DNA of 64,000 bases from Balanoglossus misakiensis (GCA_040954595.2 CM082589.2:3162001-3226000), one strand, 5' to 3'. Positions 19,301 through 32,432 are shown, counted from the stretch's first letter. Program-made: numbers and translations. Notes: generated by a model not told the origin, from the letters alone.

Positions 19301-20288
19301 TTCGTATCCACGGCAAAAGTCAACCAAATTAAACAAATCACCTCATTGTCATTTCGAAGCTGACGGCCATAGGCCATATGTTACATATCCTCGGAAAACA
19401 AAGTAAACAGAAAAGATAAACAATAACGGTAACCTGACTGTTCAGGCTTTCATAGCAAGTGTATGATTGACAAATAGAGACATTGCTAATAGAGGCCTAT
19501 AGTATTAAAACTTACTATGACCATATTTGGTCAACTTCACTCTTTTACATTGGCGTGCAAAATCTGCGCAGTTGATGCGTTGGTTCTGGTCCGCGCCGTG
19601 ACTAACATGCCTATCAAACAAACTAACAAAGGTAAAGTTTGTCTGTTCTTTCACTGATTCTCAGTATCTATCAGTCGGTCGGCCGATTCTCACTTGCAAC
19701 TTCCCGGCTTTCCGGGAACGCCGTGTCTAGTACTAAGTGGGCCATGCATGACGTCACACTCTACAGCGTGGAGTGCTAAACAATTGGTTCCTGCGTTTAC
19801 TTTTCTTGATTCTGAAGTTCAGAACGATCACAAATTTCAACATTTCCCCAATTGTTCTTGTTTGGCTTTGCGCCGTGTACATGGGCGGAAAGACGGTGAT
19901 TTACTTAGTAACCTTTTTACGAGTAAGTCCACATATGTCAACAGCGCTAGTCTAAATCCAGAACCAAGTCATAAAATGTGTCAGGATTTATTTTAAATTA
20001 TTTTCACGTATCGGACATCCTGGCACGTTCCCAGTAAAACTCGACCACTGTGACTCCGAGCGACTTCACCAGAATTATCGTCATGTGTACTTGTGTGAAC
20101 TTGTCAGTTCGTGGTATTGCAACAAATAAATTTGTTCTTTTAAATAGTTTTTAAAAAGTTGAATTAAATAAAATTAACTACCCTGAGTGAAGGAGGGGCC
20201 TTTCCACCAACCTATTCACGCCAGAGATGTCGTCATGTCCCGCCCACCAGGGCAAGTCGCGACTCCTAAATTTTAAACCTCGTCTATT
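16307..20288. other. Intergenic region without a recognisable gene
   Basis: About 4 kb. Short ORFs here (for example 19182-19406 and 19694-19996) show no known domain, splice partners or signal sequence. Part may be extended ASXL 3' UTR. It contains an isolated ZNF143/THAP11-like site at 18734-18753. Confidence 0.5.
18734..18753 (+). promoter_or_regulatory. ZNF143/THAP11-like promoter motif
   Basis: ACTAAATTTCCCAGCATGCC closely matches the long SBF/ZNF143 consensus (ACTACAATTCCCAGCATGC). A GGCGGCCATTT element follows about 12 bases later. Such pairs usually mark CpG-type promoters, but no gene start was found next to it. Confidence 0.4.
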
Positions 20289-20396
20289 GCGCAAGCGCGG
20301 CTCGGTGGGAAAAGTCTATTTGTATCGGAGCACATTTTAGGATTCTCATTTGCGTTCGTGCCAGTGAAAGCTACTGAGTGACTGGTTGCAATCAGG
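20289..20396 (+). promoter_or_regulatory. Promoter and non-coding first exon of the 5xLDLa-2xLy6 gene
   Basis: GCGCAAGCGC at 20289-20298 is followed by a weak TATA-like TATTTGTATC and then an exon-like stretch ending in donor GTAAGT at 20397. The proposed acceptor is CCAG at 22531-22534, 65 bases before the ATG at 22600. The arrangement is inferred by analogy with the other three cluster genes. Confidence 0.4.
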
Positions 20397-22534
20397 TAAG
20401 TCGGTCTTCATCACGCTTCGACATCCTGAAGTTGGCTGCTGACTTAAGGATGGCACGTGGCACAGTCTGTATCTTGCTAGATTTAATTTTGACCACTTCT
20501 TCATAAAACTGAAATCATATTTATACTTTCCATCCCCGTTGATACGAAACTCCGACCAACATAAAAACCGATCGATGGTGTCAATACAAGAGAAAACACC
20601 TCGTTTTATCCAACAATATGATTTTAGTGATTCTAAAGTTTCGTGGTATCATGGTTGTCCCAGCTGTGTACCAATTAGGGAGCCACAGTAACAAACTAAA
20701 TGTGGCTAACATCATTAAATGTGATCATATTTTTAGATCAAGGTTGGATGTATCATAAAAGGGTCATGTTATATTTGTGGTGTCGCCGTACAAGGCGACG
20801 CTTAAAAACCCCTTGGTTAAGGTCAATGCGTTTATGCTTTACAGTTAAGTGTCTATTTGTAGCGCCACCGAGACTCGACGCTAATCTCTGGGACAATTTA
20901 TTAGTGATGGCAAATGTGCAGGTTATGTTTGATACAAAGCTGTACAGGTGCTTACAGATATGTGTACACATGCATGCACGCACGCACCCACACACACACA
21001 CAGACACACGCACATATATAGAGGGGATTGAATAGGAATTGGGCGGGGAGAAAGAGAGAGAGAGAGAGACCTCTCGACTCGTACTACTTTAATATAGCAA
21101 ATAATTGAAAGGTTTGGAGGACTATTATTTTATCTGAAAATATTTTCCCAATGCGCATACTACCTTGGCTGACAAACTATGGACTATCAAGAGATACTTG
21201 ATGCAGACCGTATATTGATATTTACAAAAGTACTGATGGTTTTAATGCATCTATGAATTCATTCGAAGACTTTTTTCAAAATACTTAAATTCCCTGGTAC
21301 TTTTATCGTACGTATTGGTTTACATCCTGACTTGTATCGAACAACAAAGACCAAAGTTATTTGCCATATTGCTCTTTTGTGAAATGTTTAGCCCTTTTTG
21401 GCGCTTACAAATATTGAACATTTAGCAAAGCTGTTATTTATTGGCGTTTGAAGTCAATATGCTGGGCTTTTTTGCACAAGTACGTGTAATTCAGAAATGC
21501 GTGTTTAGTCTGCAACATGAAACCATACTATGATAATCTGTCGATCACTGTCAATGAAATATTTCGAGGCCAACTTTACTTTCCTTTCGGCAATACACTG
21601 ATGGTACCAAGCTTTTGTTCGTGATAATAAACATAGTTCAAAGGTCTAAAGCACAGGCAGTTCGTGATATCCGTGTGTACCAATCAAATCCAGTAATCCT
21701 GGCATTTCCTCGGCGATTTGTCGATCAAACAAAAAAATGACAAGCGATTTGATTTTCGTCGTGTAATTCACGATATTCGTGAACACGCGAAGGATTACGA
21801 CGACATCTGTAGGCGCACGCGGACGCCAAAGGTCAATCTCCGGGTCGCAGCAGCTGTTGCCCCCGACAGTCTCTCATCAGAGACAGGAACGTTGCGGGTT
21901 TATTTTTCTGGATTATTGGGAAGAAAGTGACCCTATACATCATCGGAGAGCGTAGAACAAAAGAGCAAACATGTTATCCTCTCATAGAAATCCGGATGGG
22001 CTACAAAAGAAGGGGAGAGTATGATCGGAGTGGTATCAAAGGTGCGTTGTCACGAGTGTATCTCTGTAAAAACAATATGCCGATAATCGCTGCTCAGCCG
22101 CCCGTGTAACATTCAAAGGCTCGGTTTCTGCTTTTCAGGATTTTATTTCGTTTACTTGTTTCATTTATATGGACGATTGTGGCCAACAAACCGTATGGAA
22201 TACTTGTTACTGTTATCTTAAACCCCCAGATAATCTCGCTTGTCAGTAAGGTCTTCTGTTTACAGGATGAAAAAAAAACACTTATCAAATATCGCTCGAT
22301 CGTCAGTCATGAATTGACAAAAAACATGACAAATAAATTAAATCGGTCAACATATGGTTGTCACCATGCACCATCCTGTTGCATTAGGATAACAAACACG
22401 GTTATTACAACAATTGCCTTTAAGCGTTTCAATGAGTATCAAATCAGTAAAACATAGTTATATTAGTCCAGGTGATCTACACCCCCTCCCTTACTGAAAA
22501 TTTAGACTCATTATTTTTCTGGTTTCTTGTCCAG
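20397..22534 (+). other. Proposed 5' intron of the 5xLDLa-2xLy6 gene, with simple repeats
   Basis: No coding exon recognised. Contains a CA-rich run (20988-21014) and a GA run (21048-21069). Confidence 0.4.
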
Positions 22535-22599
22535 CTTCAGGTCGATCGGATAATCCCAAGTCTAAAGTATATATATAGATCGGAGGTGTTTGAAATAAA

Positions 22600-25500
22600 A
22601 TGACTTTTCCTCGTGGTTTGCATCAATGTCTTCTCGTCGCCGTTGTTGGCGCTGTCTTTCTTCGAGTGGCGAACGCAGGTATGTTGTGTTTAGCTAAAAA
22701 ACCTCTTGCATGTTAGTCCTATCAAGTGGGCCAGGTTACGCGGTTATGTGAAGATCAGAAAGGGAAGCCACTTCCAACAAGAGCCTAGTGAATATACATC
22801 ATCCTGCGCCTCTGTTATACAAGGTGCGTTAGGAAGACGCGCCCATCTTAAATTTACAGCCGTTCTACCCGTTTGAAAATAAATGTCATAAATTTCCTTT
22901 TTTTCTCTCATTTGTACAGCATGTAATCCGGAAACACAGTATGAGTGTCAGAGTGGTAGTTGCATACCGCTTTACTGGCGATGTGACTCAAAAAGCAATT
23001 GTGGAAACGGCGAAGACGAAGAGGGGTGTGGTGAGTTCGTAAAAAAAGAGCTTTATGTATACTTTAAAATTTGACTGCGTCTTCTACCATATTCGAATTG
23101 CAACCACGACTAAATAGTCTGTTTGACGTATGTCGCAATCTCACAGGGTGAGAGAGAGAGAGAGAGCAACAGTCATCCAAGTAATATATCACTAGACTAT
23201 CTCACAATTAACATACCTTGAATTCTATATTCCTGAATGTTCCAGACAGCGTCACCTGTCCGTCATCATACCCTTACCAGTGTCCCACTGGAAAATGTAT
23301 TCCAAATAGTTGGGTGTGTGATCTTAGCCTCAGACAAGACTGTCCGGGAGGTGAAGACCAGATGAACTGTAATTTTTTATGTAAGTATTAAGTTGACCCT
23401 TTGATTGCCATGGTTCAGTCCAAACTCATTCTTTAATTTCTATGGTAAACTGACAGAGATATCTTTTGACCTTTCACCTCTAGTTGAATGCACCGGGGAT
23501 TTTTTCCAGTGCCACGATACGGTGTGTATACAAGCTTACTTTCGATGTGACGGGCAAGCACAGTGTCCTGACGGAAGCGACGAGCTCGGATGCGGTAAGA
23601 TATGAAATGCCCCCCCCCCTCCCAACTAAGAAAAGAACATGTTAAGTAGAAAACCCCTGGCAGCAGTTTTTGAGATCTAGAGAGCCGAAGAATTTGACAC
23701 AAGAAGAAAGAAAATACGACCTCCGGCGATACCAACAGGTGCCCGAGGCCCGTAGGTCATGACCCCTTTTGCGCATTTACTCGGGTTTCTTCCTATCTCA
23801 CTCTGTGATGCTGTCCATTATAGGTGGCGAAGCGTCTTGTGCAGAGGACCAGTTCATGTGTAATTCCGGACAATGCTTAGCGATAGAAAAACAGTGTGAC
23901 CAGCACCCCGATTGTCCTGGCTCGGAACAGGAAGACGAGGAAAACTGTCCCGGTGATCGTAAGTTATGACAACACTGATTTTTGTTGCGTTGGTGGATTT
24001 TGACAGAGCTGTATTCCGTCTCGATAACATGTAAACCGGTGCCTCAGCTGTTTTCCGACAGCTTAGTCAATTTTCGTGAGAATGGAATACTAGTACATGT
24101 ATATCGTACTGTGGTAGACCTGAAACTTTGATAGTTTGATTTTCTGAACCCCCTATTAAAACCAACAACTGTAAAGATTTCAGAACATATTTGTTAATTC
24201 ATTTCATGATCAGAATGAGTCGTTTAAACCATTCCCTTGGCAGGGCTTTGCGACGAACACTCTTTCCGTTGTGATAACGGAGTGTGCCTTCTGGGATACC
24301 AGCAATGTGACGGATTAGACAATTGTAAAAATGGCGAAGACGAGGTTTGTGGTAAGTGGGATCAATTTTCATGCGTTTTACTCGTTATTCTGTTCTCAGA
24401 CGAGAATCGTGGTACATAGAGCGACAACTGTTTTCACACACCCCTCTATTGACTTCATGTTCTTCACCCGGTTTCAATTGACCTTGTTTTATTTTAGGTC
24501 CGCGTTGTCATAAATGTGACACCTGGTATGACGTAACCTATCAGTGTCATCCAAGTGACTACAGCTATCCTTCAAATTGCGAAGCGGGCGTAAGTATCAC
24601 GGTTGTAATTATTACGCTAAAGTAGAAGGAGTGTAATGGCAAATGTTATACTTGACGTCTCGGTTTTCGCAAAATGACTAACATACTAATATCGAAACCA
24701 CTGTTATCAGTACAACCAACGTTAATTTTGGCAACACGGAGAGAAACCCCTCCGTCCACCCCTCAAATGAAATGGGTTCTCCTCTTATCTTGCAGATGGT
24801 CTGTTCTTCTTCTCTGAAAAAGAATTTCAAAGGCGAACTGGTGTACACAGTCGGCTGTAAAAGCAATAGCGTGAGTGTCCGGATTTAGCTATCCCTACCT
24901 AAAAGGACGTTTACCTTAACATATGGATATATTTTCGGAGGTTTTGTTTTCTTTGTACATGTATCATACATAGCTTCTTGTTCGACATGAAAAAACTGCT
25001 CAATATTTAAGATCAATGCAGACGACAATTTTTATCACATTCAACACGGTCATGCAGACTGAAAGATTTAGTCCTGTGCGGGCGCTCAGGCGATGGCCAT
25101 GATCCTTACACCGGAGCGCCCGCACACGTTCTACACGTTCATGATCCACTGGAAAGCATATGTACATCACTTGTGTACCGAGTACTGCATCATCTATATG
25201 GAGAAAAACGTTTTCCAATACAAATTATGGACAGCTTGTAGCGCTTTAATTAAGAAACGCTTTCTTTGTCCCAACAGTACTGCTCCACTCAAGCGGCAAA
25301 TAACCCGGCCGCGTGCACCAGCGACCCAAGCACCCTAGGCGCCGACGAAAAATGCATGTTCTGTTGCGAAGGGGACTACTGTAACTCCTACGACGCACTA
25401 CCGATTTTCTCTGTTGGAACTGCAACAACTAAAGGTATTTTGAACCGAAAATATATATGGACAGATCTGTCAAACAAGCAAACTCAGAGCGACCATTAAA

Positions 25501-26299
25501 GGCCGACGATCGTCTTATGCGCATGTGCGTAATTTCGTGTGTAGTTGACTGCCTTCGCTTCCTTCCATATTTAAATCGTACCATATAAGTAGACTTAAGT
25601 TCTGTCACTTCTTTTCACCCAATTTGCTGTATGTGGTCTTGCCACTACAGTGTTCTGAAGAAATAAGAAACATGGTTTTCTTTTGTAGCGCCTGCAGGTC
25701 TCCAATGCTATACCTGTGGAGGTTGGAGCAACGCAGCTTCGTCCTGCAGCCCGACCATCGAGACATGCGGCGAGACGGTAAGTTAAGGTGTCAACACTGA
25801 TCTGTGTGACTGTGTATAAGTATATACATTGATATGTACCCACTGTGTTTATACCAAATTTGATTTGAATCCGTTCAGCCGTTCTTGAGATATCATATTA
25901 ACAGACAGACACACAGACACCTCACTCGGCATGATGTAACGGAAACAGACACTGATTCTGCGCAGGAATCTGTTCATCACCGCTTCTCTGTATCTCACAG
26001 GAACAGTGCGCCACAACATACAAACTCAACTCCAGAGGCAAGTTGGTGTACATAGCCGACTGTAGGACGAACTTTGTAAGTATTATCTAACTGAAGGTAG
26101 CAAATTGATATCAATCTGATGTTAGCTTCATCTGCAGAATTATGATTAACCGACTTGTTTATATGTGTTCTTCCAGTACTGCAAAGGTACCCATACCGGA
26201 GACGCACCCTGTGACGTCAGCACAGACAAGTGCATCTTCTGCTGCGACACCGACAAATGCAACAGTTACGATGAGAACCCAAATATTATTGGTATGTGA
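22600..26299 (+). CDS. Secreted protein with five LDLa and two Ly6/uPAR domains
   Basis: Twelve coding exons: 22600-22678, 22920-23030, 23246-23380, 23484-23594, 23824-23958, 24244-24351, 24498-24589, 24796-24870, 25278-25434, 25689-25777, 26001-26075, 26177-26299. They give 430 codons (429 aa). Residues 1-26 are a signal peptide ending VANA. Residues 27-226 are five LDLa modules, one per phase-1 exon, each with six Cys and acidic calcium-cage endings such as [14 protein letters not shown] and NGEDEVC. Residues 227-334 and 335-429 are two Ly6/three-finger domains, each built from three exons, starting CHKCDTW and LQCYTC and ending in the diagnostic FCCEGDYCN and FCCDTDKCN. The end is uncertain: the stop at 26297 lies just past a perfect donor (G|GTATGT at 26292), and splicing to an acceptor at 26689 would add a different short tail. 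No transmembrane segment was seen. Function unknown; secretion and calcium binding are inferred from the domains. Confidence 0.85.
23393..23478. mobile_element. piggyBac-type MITE copy (degenerate) in an LDLa intron
   Basis: TTGACCCTTTGATTGCCATGG, then TTCAGTCCAAACTC, TATGGTAAACTG and a right end CTTTTGACCTTTCACC. The order matches the other MITE copies. The right end stops just before the splice acceptor of the exon at 23484. Confidence 0.45.
25851..25922 (+). mobile_element. Probable LINE 3'-tail fragment
   Basis: AATCCGTTCAGCCGTTCTTG followed by AGATATC and a run of ACAGACAGACACACAGACAC resembles the conserved 3' ends of invertebrate non-LTR retrotransposons. It is a short piece inside the intron between exons 25689-25777 and 26001-26075. 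The family assignment is from memory of the pattern only. Confidence 0.35.
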
Positions 26300-26907
26300 C
26301 GAAATTCATATACATGACGCCGACCGGAAACATACACCATCTACCGTATGTCCGTTTTCCCGTGTAAAATCGCTGTATAATTGGATAGTTACTAAACGAC
26401 AAGAATTCCAAATGTTCTGAGACAAATCATAGCATTAGAGAGGGTTGTTTTTTGGAGTCACGAAAAATTATCATTAAAACTGTATGTATGATATAGATAG
26501 CTACCATTATTTAACCCACGAGGTTTTGGGAAATTGAGCGAAAAGCATGTTAACTTTGCCAGGTTATTATTCAAATTACCTGTATGACAATTACCTGATG
26601 TTATCATGGTAATAAAATATCCAATGGCTTCGTTCCCCAGCAATCTGGATGCTATGTGTCTTCTCTGTATATGTTGGAGTTTTGTCGCAGCTGTCCAAAA
26701 CTTTATTTTGGTCTGACAAAGCTGACGAAGCCACCTGTGACATTTGCACCAAAACCTCCGGAAAATGACGTTCGTGACAAATTTGAGTTTACAGTAGAGT
26801 CAGACAAACAAACGCAATTACCTGTTTAGCAGATGTAGATTATTCATGATCAGATACAGAAGCATATTCAGTCCACAAATATTGAAATAATGTCTCCCTG
26901 GAAAAAA

Positions 26908-26940
26908 TTTATTAAATTAAATTAAATTAAATTTATTAAA
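26908..26940. repeat. (TTAAA)n-type simple repeat
   Basis: TTTATTAAATTAAATTAAAT continuing to 26940; short AT-rich tandem run. Confidence 0.7.
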
Positions 26941-26968
26941 TCATTTTCATATGACTGATCACGTTATC

Positions 26969-27077
26969 GCGCAAGCGCACATATAATTGCCAAGGAGATA
27001 TATTTAACCCCAACCCCAACCCCATTTCTTTCATTATATAACTGTGGAATAACGTGAAAGTGAATGGTCTTAGAAGG
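26969..27077 (+). promoter_or_regulatory. Promoter and non-coding first exon, probably of the 5xLDLa-1xLy6 gene
   Basis: GCGCAAGCGC at 26969-26978, then TATATTTAA near 26999 and TATATA at 27035-27040, then a short exon ending in donor GTAAGTG at 27078. The matching acceptor is GTTGTCAG ending at 29024, 70 bases before the ATG at 29094. A different TATAAAA at 28895 could be an alternative promoter. Confidence 0.4.
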
Positions 27078-29024
27078 TAAGTGTTTTGGGACTACTTTAC
27101 ACCCTCCGGTTATATACTGCATGTCTATGTAAAAGTCGAAAACAAAACCACACTCTCGTCTTCATTCAGTTCCTACACCTACTGTCTGGGCTCGTTAGTA
27201 AGCATTACATGTTTAATTAAACGTATGATGCAGGGAGTATTTAACCAATAATTATACATGTATTTTAATTACTACTTAATAAGTCTTACGTTACAATTAC
27301 CTCTACTGTACATATGCTCTAATACCAATTGTTCAAATGACGTATCCGAATCTTCTAAATGACGTGGTGGCACTCTTTGTATTCGCGTGGCAATTACCCC
27401 ACTTGAAACTGTGATTGGCCAGATCTCAACTTTCTGTAACTGTGACTAAATTTGCATACGTGATCCTTAGCAGTTCTTGGAGTTTCGTACTGTTAGGAAT
27501 GATCACCAAATTATTTCGACCCATGAACCGCAGGGGCTTTGAATGAATTTCACCTGGCAAGTTGTCGTTGAGTCTGAGTTTGAAATAAATCACAGGTAAT
27601 ATTGACATCCAATTCATTAATGTCATAATAGAAGAGGATATCCTGCCACAGCTGTTATTGCGTTTGCTTGGACCAAATATCATATGCATTTCTGTCGCTC
27701 TGGTGGCCTTATACAAAAACAGGAAATACAAATTTGGCAGCTGTGACGAATCCTGCGCAATACTACGACATTATAGAATTATTTGACAATAGAGGAGTAA
27801 ATGGTACCTTTGATGTATTGGTTACAGATGTAATTGGCAGGCAATGAGGGGGTTGGGAACTTGACATGCGTAATGTAACACGTCATGTACTACTTTGATA
27901 AATACGTATATGTACAGTCAGAGTACAATCGGCTTAAATGTTCAACTGTTATCGAATTACATTAAACAGACAACTATAATGCAAAGAGGGACATACCATC
28001 AATCAAAGTGAAACAATAGAACAAACAATACCCCTGTATCTATTATTTGGTGGGAAACACCTTACTTGTCACAGTATATCTCAACAAGCTTGAACTAGAC
28101 AAGGTCAAAAAGTTAAATGGAGTATTTATTTAACATATATTTCGTTGATCCCATAAAAAGAGCGGGCAATTTCACAGTGAAATCAGTTACCAGCGCCTGT
28201 TGCATACATTAATATAAAATTGATAACCATTTAAATTTAGACATCAACTGAATCACTTAAACCTGTGACACATGTTACAATTAATGCTCGCCATCTTGGT
28301 GGGTTTGTTACTCTGAGCTATAAAACTATAGAATATAAATTTGTTTTGAATTGAGGCATAAATGCGTACTAATCAAAACGAACCGAAAATAATTTGTATC
28401 TCAGAAATCAAAATGTAAAGTTGAAGAACACAAAATACCCATATCTGTAAACTAAATTTCTGAGTAAAACCTGGTAGTTTTAATAAGAAAAATGCGGGTA
28501 CATCACGTGGTGTTTGGTGTAGACGAATCTTTGACGATCGTTTTCATTGGCTTAGTTATCATTTTCATCAATCAGGCGTTGCCATTGGCAATAGAAATGT
28601 GCACGGCGAATGCGGATCACTACAAATGTGACATTTGGCATTGCGCATGCACAAGGGCCAAAAATAAATCACACTCCCACGGTCTGTGGTACTTGCACAT
28701 AAATGTGGGCGCCTAATGTCGATGAAAGCTGTATTAAGAACTCCGCTTTCCCATCTCGTCCATTTCCACTTTCCTTACGCTGTAAATCAGTCCTCGCGTT
28801 TGAAGGCCAACTGCTTCGGTGAGAACACTGTGACCATTACGGGGACATAGGCAACGGCGGTGTCTTTTCATACAAACGCGTAGATTGTTCAGCGTATAAA
28901 ACAAGTGGACATTTCATCGCGCCAGGCCTGCTAAGGTTCTTGCCAGCATTTCTGTTCGGCTTTATTTGTACATCTACCCCATGTGAAAAGTTAATATAAT
29001 TGATCTGTCTCTCTGTGTTGTCAG
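27078..29024 (+). other. Proposed 5' intron of the 5xLDLa-1xLy6 gene
   Basis: About 1.9 kb. No LDLa or Ly6 coding segment or other recognisable exon on either strand. TATAAAA at 28895-28901 is the one notable site. Confidence 0.35.
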
Positions 29025-29093
29025 CTCCTTTACCACATTGGCTTAAAAACGTTGGTGTAGTCACGTGCTCTGAAGAAACCCAAAACAGACAAG

Positions 29094-32000
29094 ATGAAAC
29101 ATTCTCTGAATCTATTCCGATGCATTCTCACTACTGTCGTCTTTACAACTTTTCTACATATGACGAATGCAGGTACGTATATAACCTTATTGGGTGATAG
29201 TTTGTTTGTTTATACAATGTTAGTCTTTCCCAAAGGATGATAAATAATTTCTGGCTGAGTACCGATAGAAATCAATGTCGTCACCTTCATTGTTATTTTT
29301 TGCTGTTTTCCAGGCTGTAATCCAGAAAATCAATTTGAGTGTGACAATGGTTCATGCATAATGTTCTATATGCGGTGTGACGGAACACGAAACTGTCCTA
29401 ACAGCGAAGACGAGGAAGGATGTGGTAGGTTGAAATAAAGACGTAACAACATTTACATTCTCATTAACATTTCCATTGTTCAATTTTCACACCCAACCCT
29501 TCTTTTGTTTTCTGGTGCACCTGGTCCTGCACATATTTCCTACTTTGAATACCCCATGATTCTCTGTTTCTCCGTTCATTCCACGTGTGCATCTGATGAA
29601 GGGGACTACATGTCCCCGAAAGCTCATGCTGTAGTTTCAACTCGTTGATCACAGAGTGCTACATAACTTTAATTTATATCGTAACATGACAGTGGATAAA
29701 CACTTCGCACGAGGGTTCCACTGCAGCGTGGAAAAGAAAAAATGAAGGTAGCTCGCTCAGTAATCGCACCAGTACCTAGTTTCAAGAAATCTCCTTTGTC
29801 GTGGGTTTTACAATTTTAATCTAATCCTTTTGAAGTGACGCTTGGATTTTTTTATATTGCAGACAGTGTGACTTGTCCAGACGGCTTTCCATTCCAGTGT
29901 TCGAACGGCAGATGTATCCCACAAAGCTGGGTGTGTGACCTTTCGTTCAGTCAGGATTGCTTGGATGGGTCAGATCAGATGAACTGTCCGTGTAAGTCAA
30001 GACACCTAGATATTACATGATTACATATGGGACACGTGATATCACGTTTTCTGGCAAGGTTCAACGTTAAACGCAATGATTTCATATTCATTTGTCGCCA
30101 GAAATGTGGTTGTTACAAATTATATGCATCATGCAAAAAAATCTCAAATGTGTGACTCCATTATGTGATTTTCTTTTTGCGACCTCTGACCTCTAGTTCA
30201 GTGCAGTGGCCAGCACTTCTTTCAGTGTGACGACACGGTGTGCGTTTTGGAAATGCAAAGGTGTGATGGCATATCCAACTGTCCGGACGGAAGCGACGAA
30301 GTTGGCTGTCGTAAGTTATTCTTTTTATCGTTAAATTGTCGAATTTTCACGACCGTAAGTTTATCACCAATGGTACGTTTGGGACTGTGCTTTGGGCGAT
30401 TTCTTAGTGGCGGCGTACATTCACGATTAAAGTTCCAACTGAATATGTTGTCCACTTCACCAAGAGATGACATCATGAAATGTCAACTTGGGAGTTCTTG
30501 GTGAAGTACTAATGTAGATGGTGCTTCTAAATTGTCAATTCGCTTCTTCAAGTGCCAACTACGGGTTATCTCTTGAAATTCAGATACGGGATCACAAGAG
30601 TGCAACAGAAGACAATTCACTTGTGACTCTGGTGCCTGTATACCGAAGAGGAGGGTGTGTGACCAGGATCCCGACTGTCCCGATCAAGAAGACGAAGAGG
30701 ACTGCCCTGGCGACCGTAAAGTGTTGACCTCATGTTTTGTTTACATTTAAATTTCACTGGTTTTAATACACGTGGACAGCAGCTGTACTGTGTATAACAA
30801 TAGTCTGTTGTTGTGTTGCCAAAGCATGCATTGTCTGCATGGCTTCACAGTCAGTCTGTGCGTTTACAGCAGGTGCTGTCGTTTGTTTGGGTTTTAGTCA
30901 GACCAGCTGCAACAGTAAAGTTCCTTTGCCAGCAACAACAGTTCACCACATTGCAATTACTCAATGTGACAGTTTACAGGACACGTGCAAGTTTTGATAT
31001 CGAGTGATAATTGGCTAAATTTGGTTCCCTCATAGTATGGTTAATTCAAGCGAATATTCTCTCTCTTGTAACAATGTATTTTACAGGTCTTTGCGATGAA
31101 TTCTCATTCCGTTGCGATAACGGTGTATGTATTTTCAAGTATCAAACATGCAACGGATATAACGATTGCAAAAATGGCGAAGACGAAAGCAATGAACTTT
31201 GCAGTAAGAATTTACATTTTTTTTCAACTTGATATACTCTGGGGGAAGCTATTGAACCTCTGCCCGCAATTGTTTGGAGATGAATATACTTATTAACATG
31301 TAATCTGCATTGAGACCGCTTTCATAGTTACGTCATGGAAGTAACGATTTTTCACACTTTTTGTTTGCAACATCTTACAACATAGGTGTGGAACCTTTCC
31401 TCACAGACCCCCCGAAATGCTTCGTGTGTGACTCCTGGACCAAAGCGACGAAGTCATGTGGTAGACATGTTGAGCATTGCGAACAAGCGGCAAGTATTTG
31501 ACCACACCCTCTATCACAGCGCATGCACGCAAACATATCTTCTGATTGAATGTGCGCCCTCAACGTTTCATGTTTCATCAAAGCCGTCGACTCGAGTGAT
31601 TTCGCCACCACTGGCTTTATGTGCGCGCCTTGTTTTGTTGAACCGTTGAAGGCGCAGTGTATACGCCACGTACAGAGGCTCGTTGCGAGGCGTGGGCTGT
31701 GAGTGAGTGTAGGATTTCGTTTACGTACATGGGTATGAACACCACACGACAGGGCTAGAATATTTTATCTGCCTATACCAATATACTTGAAGGCTGACTC
31801 GACTCTAATGGCACTTACAAGTGCATTTAGTAAATAATGTGAATGGGTGCATTCAGAAATGAAAGCACCGTAAATAGCTACGTTCAAAGATCCGCAGTAG
31901 ATCCAGTACTATGACACAGACATTGACAGTAGAACGACGTACTGTCTATGGTTGTAACGCCAATGTTATTTATATCTCCATGAATAGAGCGATCAGTGCG

Positions 32001-32432
32001 CCACTACATACACGCTGAACAAAAGAGGTAAAGCAGTGTACACTTCCGGATGTGTGTCCGAAGATGTAAGTATGACGCAACTTCCGTCTTTTCCACACAG
32101 ACACATGCATGTAAATGAATCTGCAACTGGCAAACAGTGGTTAACACAGTATTTCTTGGGCGTGTCCTTCAATAGTTTCCATGCCCGGTTTAATATGTAA
32201 GGCATGAGGCAAGAATTAAAAATAAATTCCGACCTACGTATCCTATTTTTGCGTGTTACAGGAAGTACAATTTGTTCTTTTTTTCGCCTTATCTTAGTAC
32301 TGCATTAATGCTCACGAGGGGAAAAGAAAATGTGATCTCAGCGAGCAGGATGAATGTATCTTCTGTTGCGACGAAGACAAGTGCAACAAGTTCAACCGAA
32401 GACCTAAAATTACCACTGGTATGTACACATAG
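29094..32432 (+). CDS. Secreted protein with five LDLa and one Ly6/uPAR domain
   Basis: Nine coding exons: 29094-29172, 29314-29424, 29863-29991, 30197-30310, 30584-30715, 31087-31203, 31386-31489, 31988-32065, 32298-32432. They give 333 codons (332 aa). The first exon is 79 bases in phase 1, as in the genes at 22.6 and 34.3 kb. Residues 1-26 are a signal peptide (ends HMTNA), residues 27-227 five LDLa modules in the same order and nearly the same lengths as the upstream gene, and residues 228-332 one Ly6 domain (KCFVCDSW to FCCDEDKCN). This Ly6 is closest to the second Ly6 of the upstream gene (shared QCATTY...LN.RGK). The intron after 31489 appears to use a GC donor (GCAAGT) instead of GT. 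The stop at 32430 lies beyond a donor-like G|GTATGT; splicing to an acceptor ending at 32638 would instead end in Gly-Arg-stop. Probably a tandem paralogue; function unknown. Confidence 0.85.
29593..29630 (+). other. Hammerhead-ribozyme-like motif, possibly from a Penelope-like element
   Basis: CTGATGA (29593-29599), then a perfect 6-bp stem GGGGAC/GTCCCC with loop TACAT (29601-29617), then GAAA (from 29618) and a short AGC-TCAT-GCT hairpin (29621-29630). This is the hammerhead core order (CUGAUGA, stem II, GAAA, stem III). Against activity: an extra A before stem II, a G where the cleavage-site base should not be G, and no obvious stem I. Probably a decayed copy lying in an intron. Confidence 0.3.

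Noticed and set aside
19694-19996. 100-codon sense ORF after ASXL
   Set aside because: No signal peptide, domain, splice partner or conserved motif seen.
21718-21930. 70-codon ORF in the first intron of the LDLa/Ly6 gene
   Set aside because: No similarity to LDLa, Ly6 or any family I recognise.
28492-28716. 74-codon ORF with a hydrophobic stretch
   Set aside because: Could mimic a signal peptide, but no LDLa/Ly6 exon follows in phase and it does not begin with a good start context.
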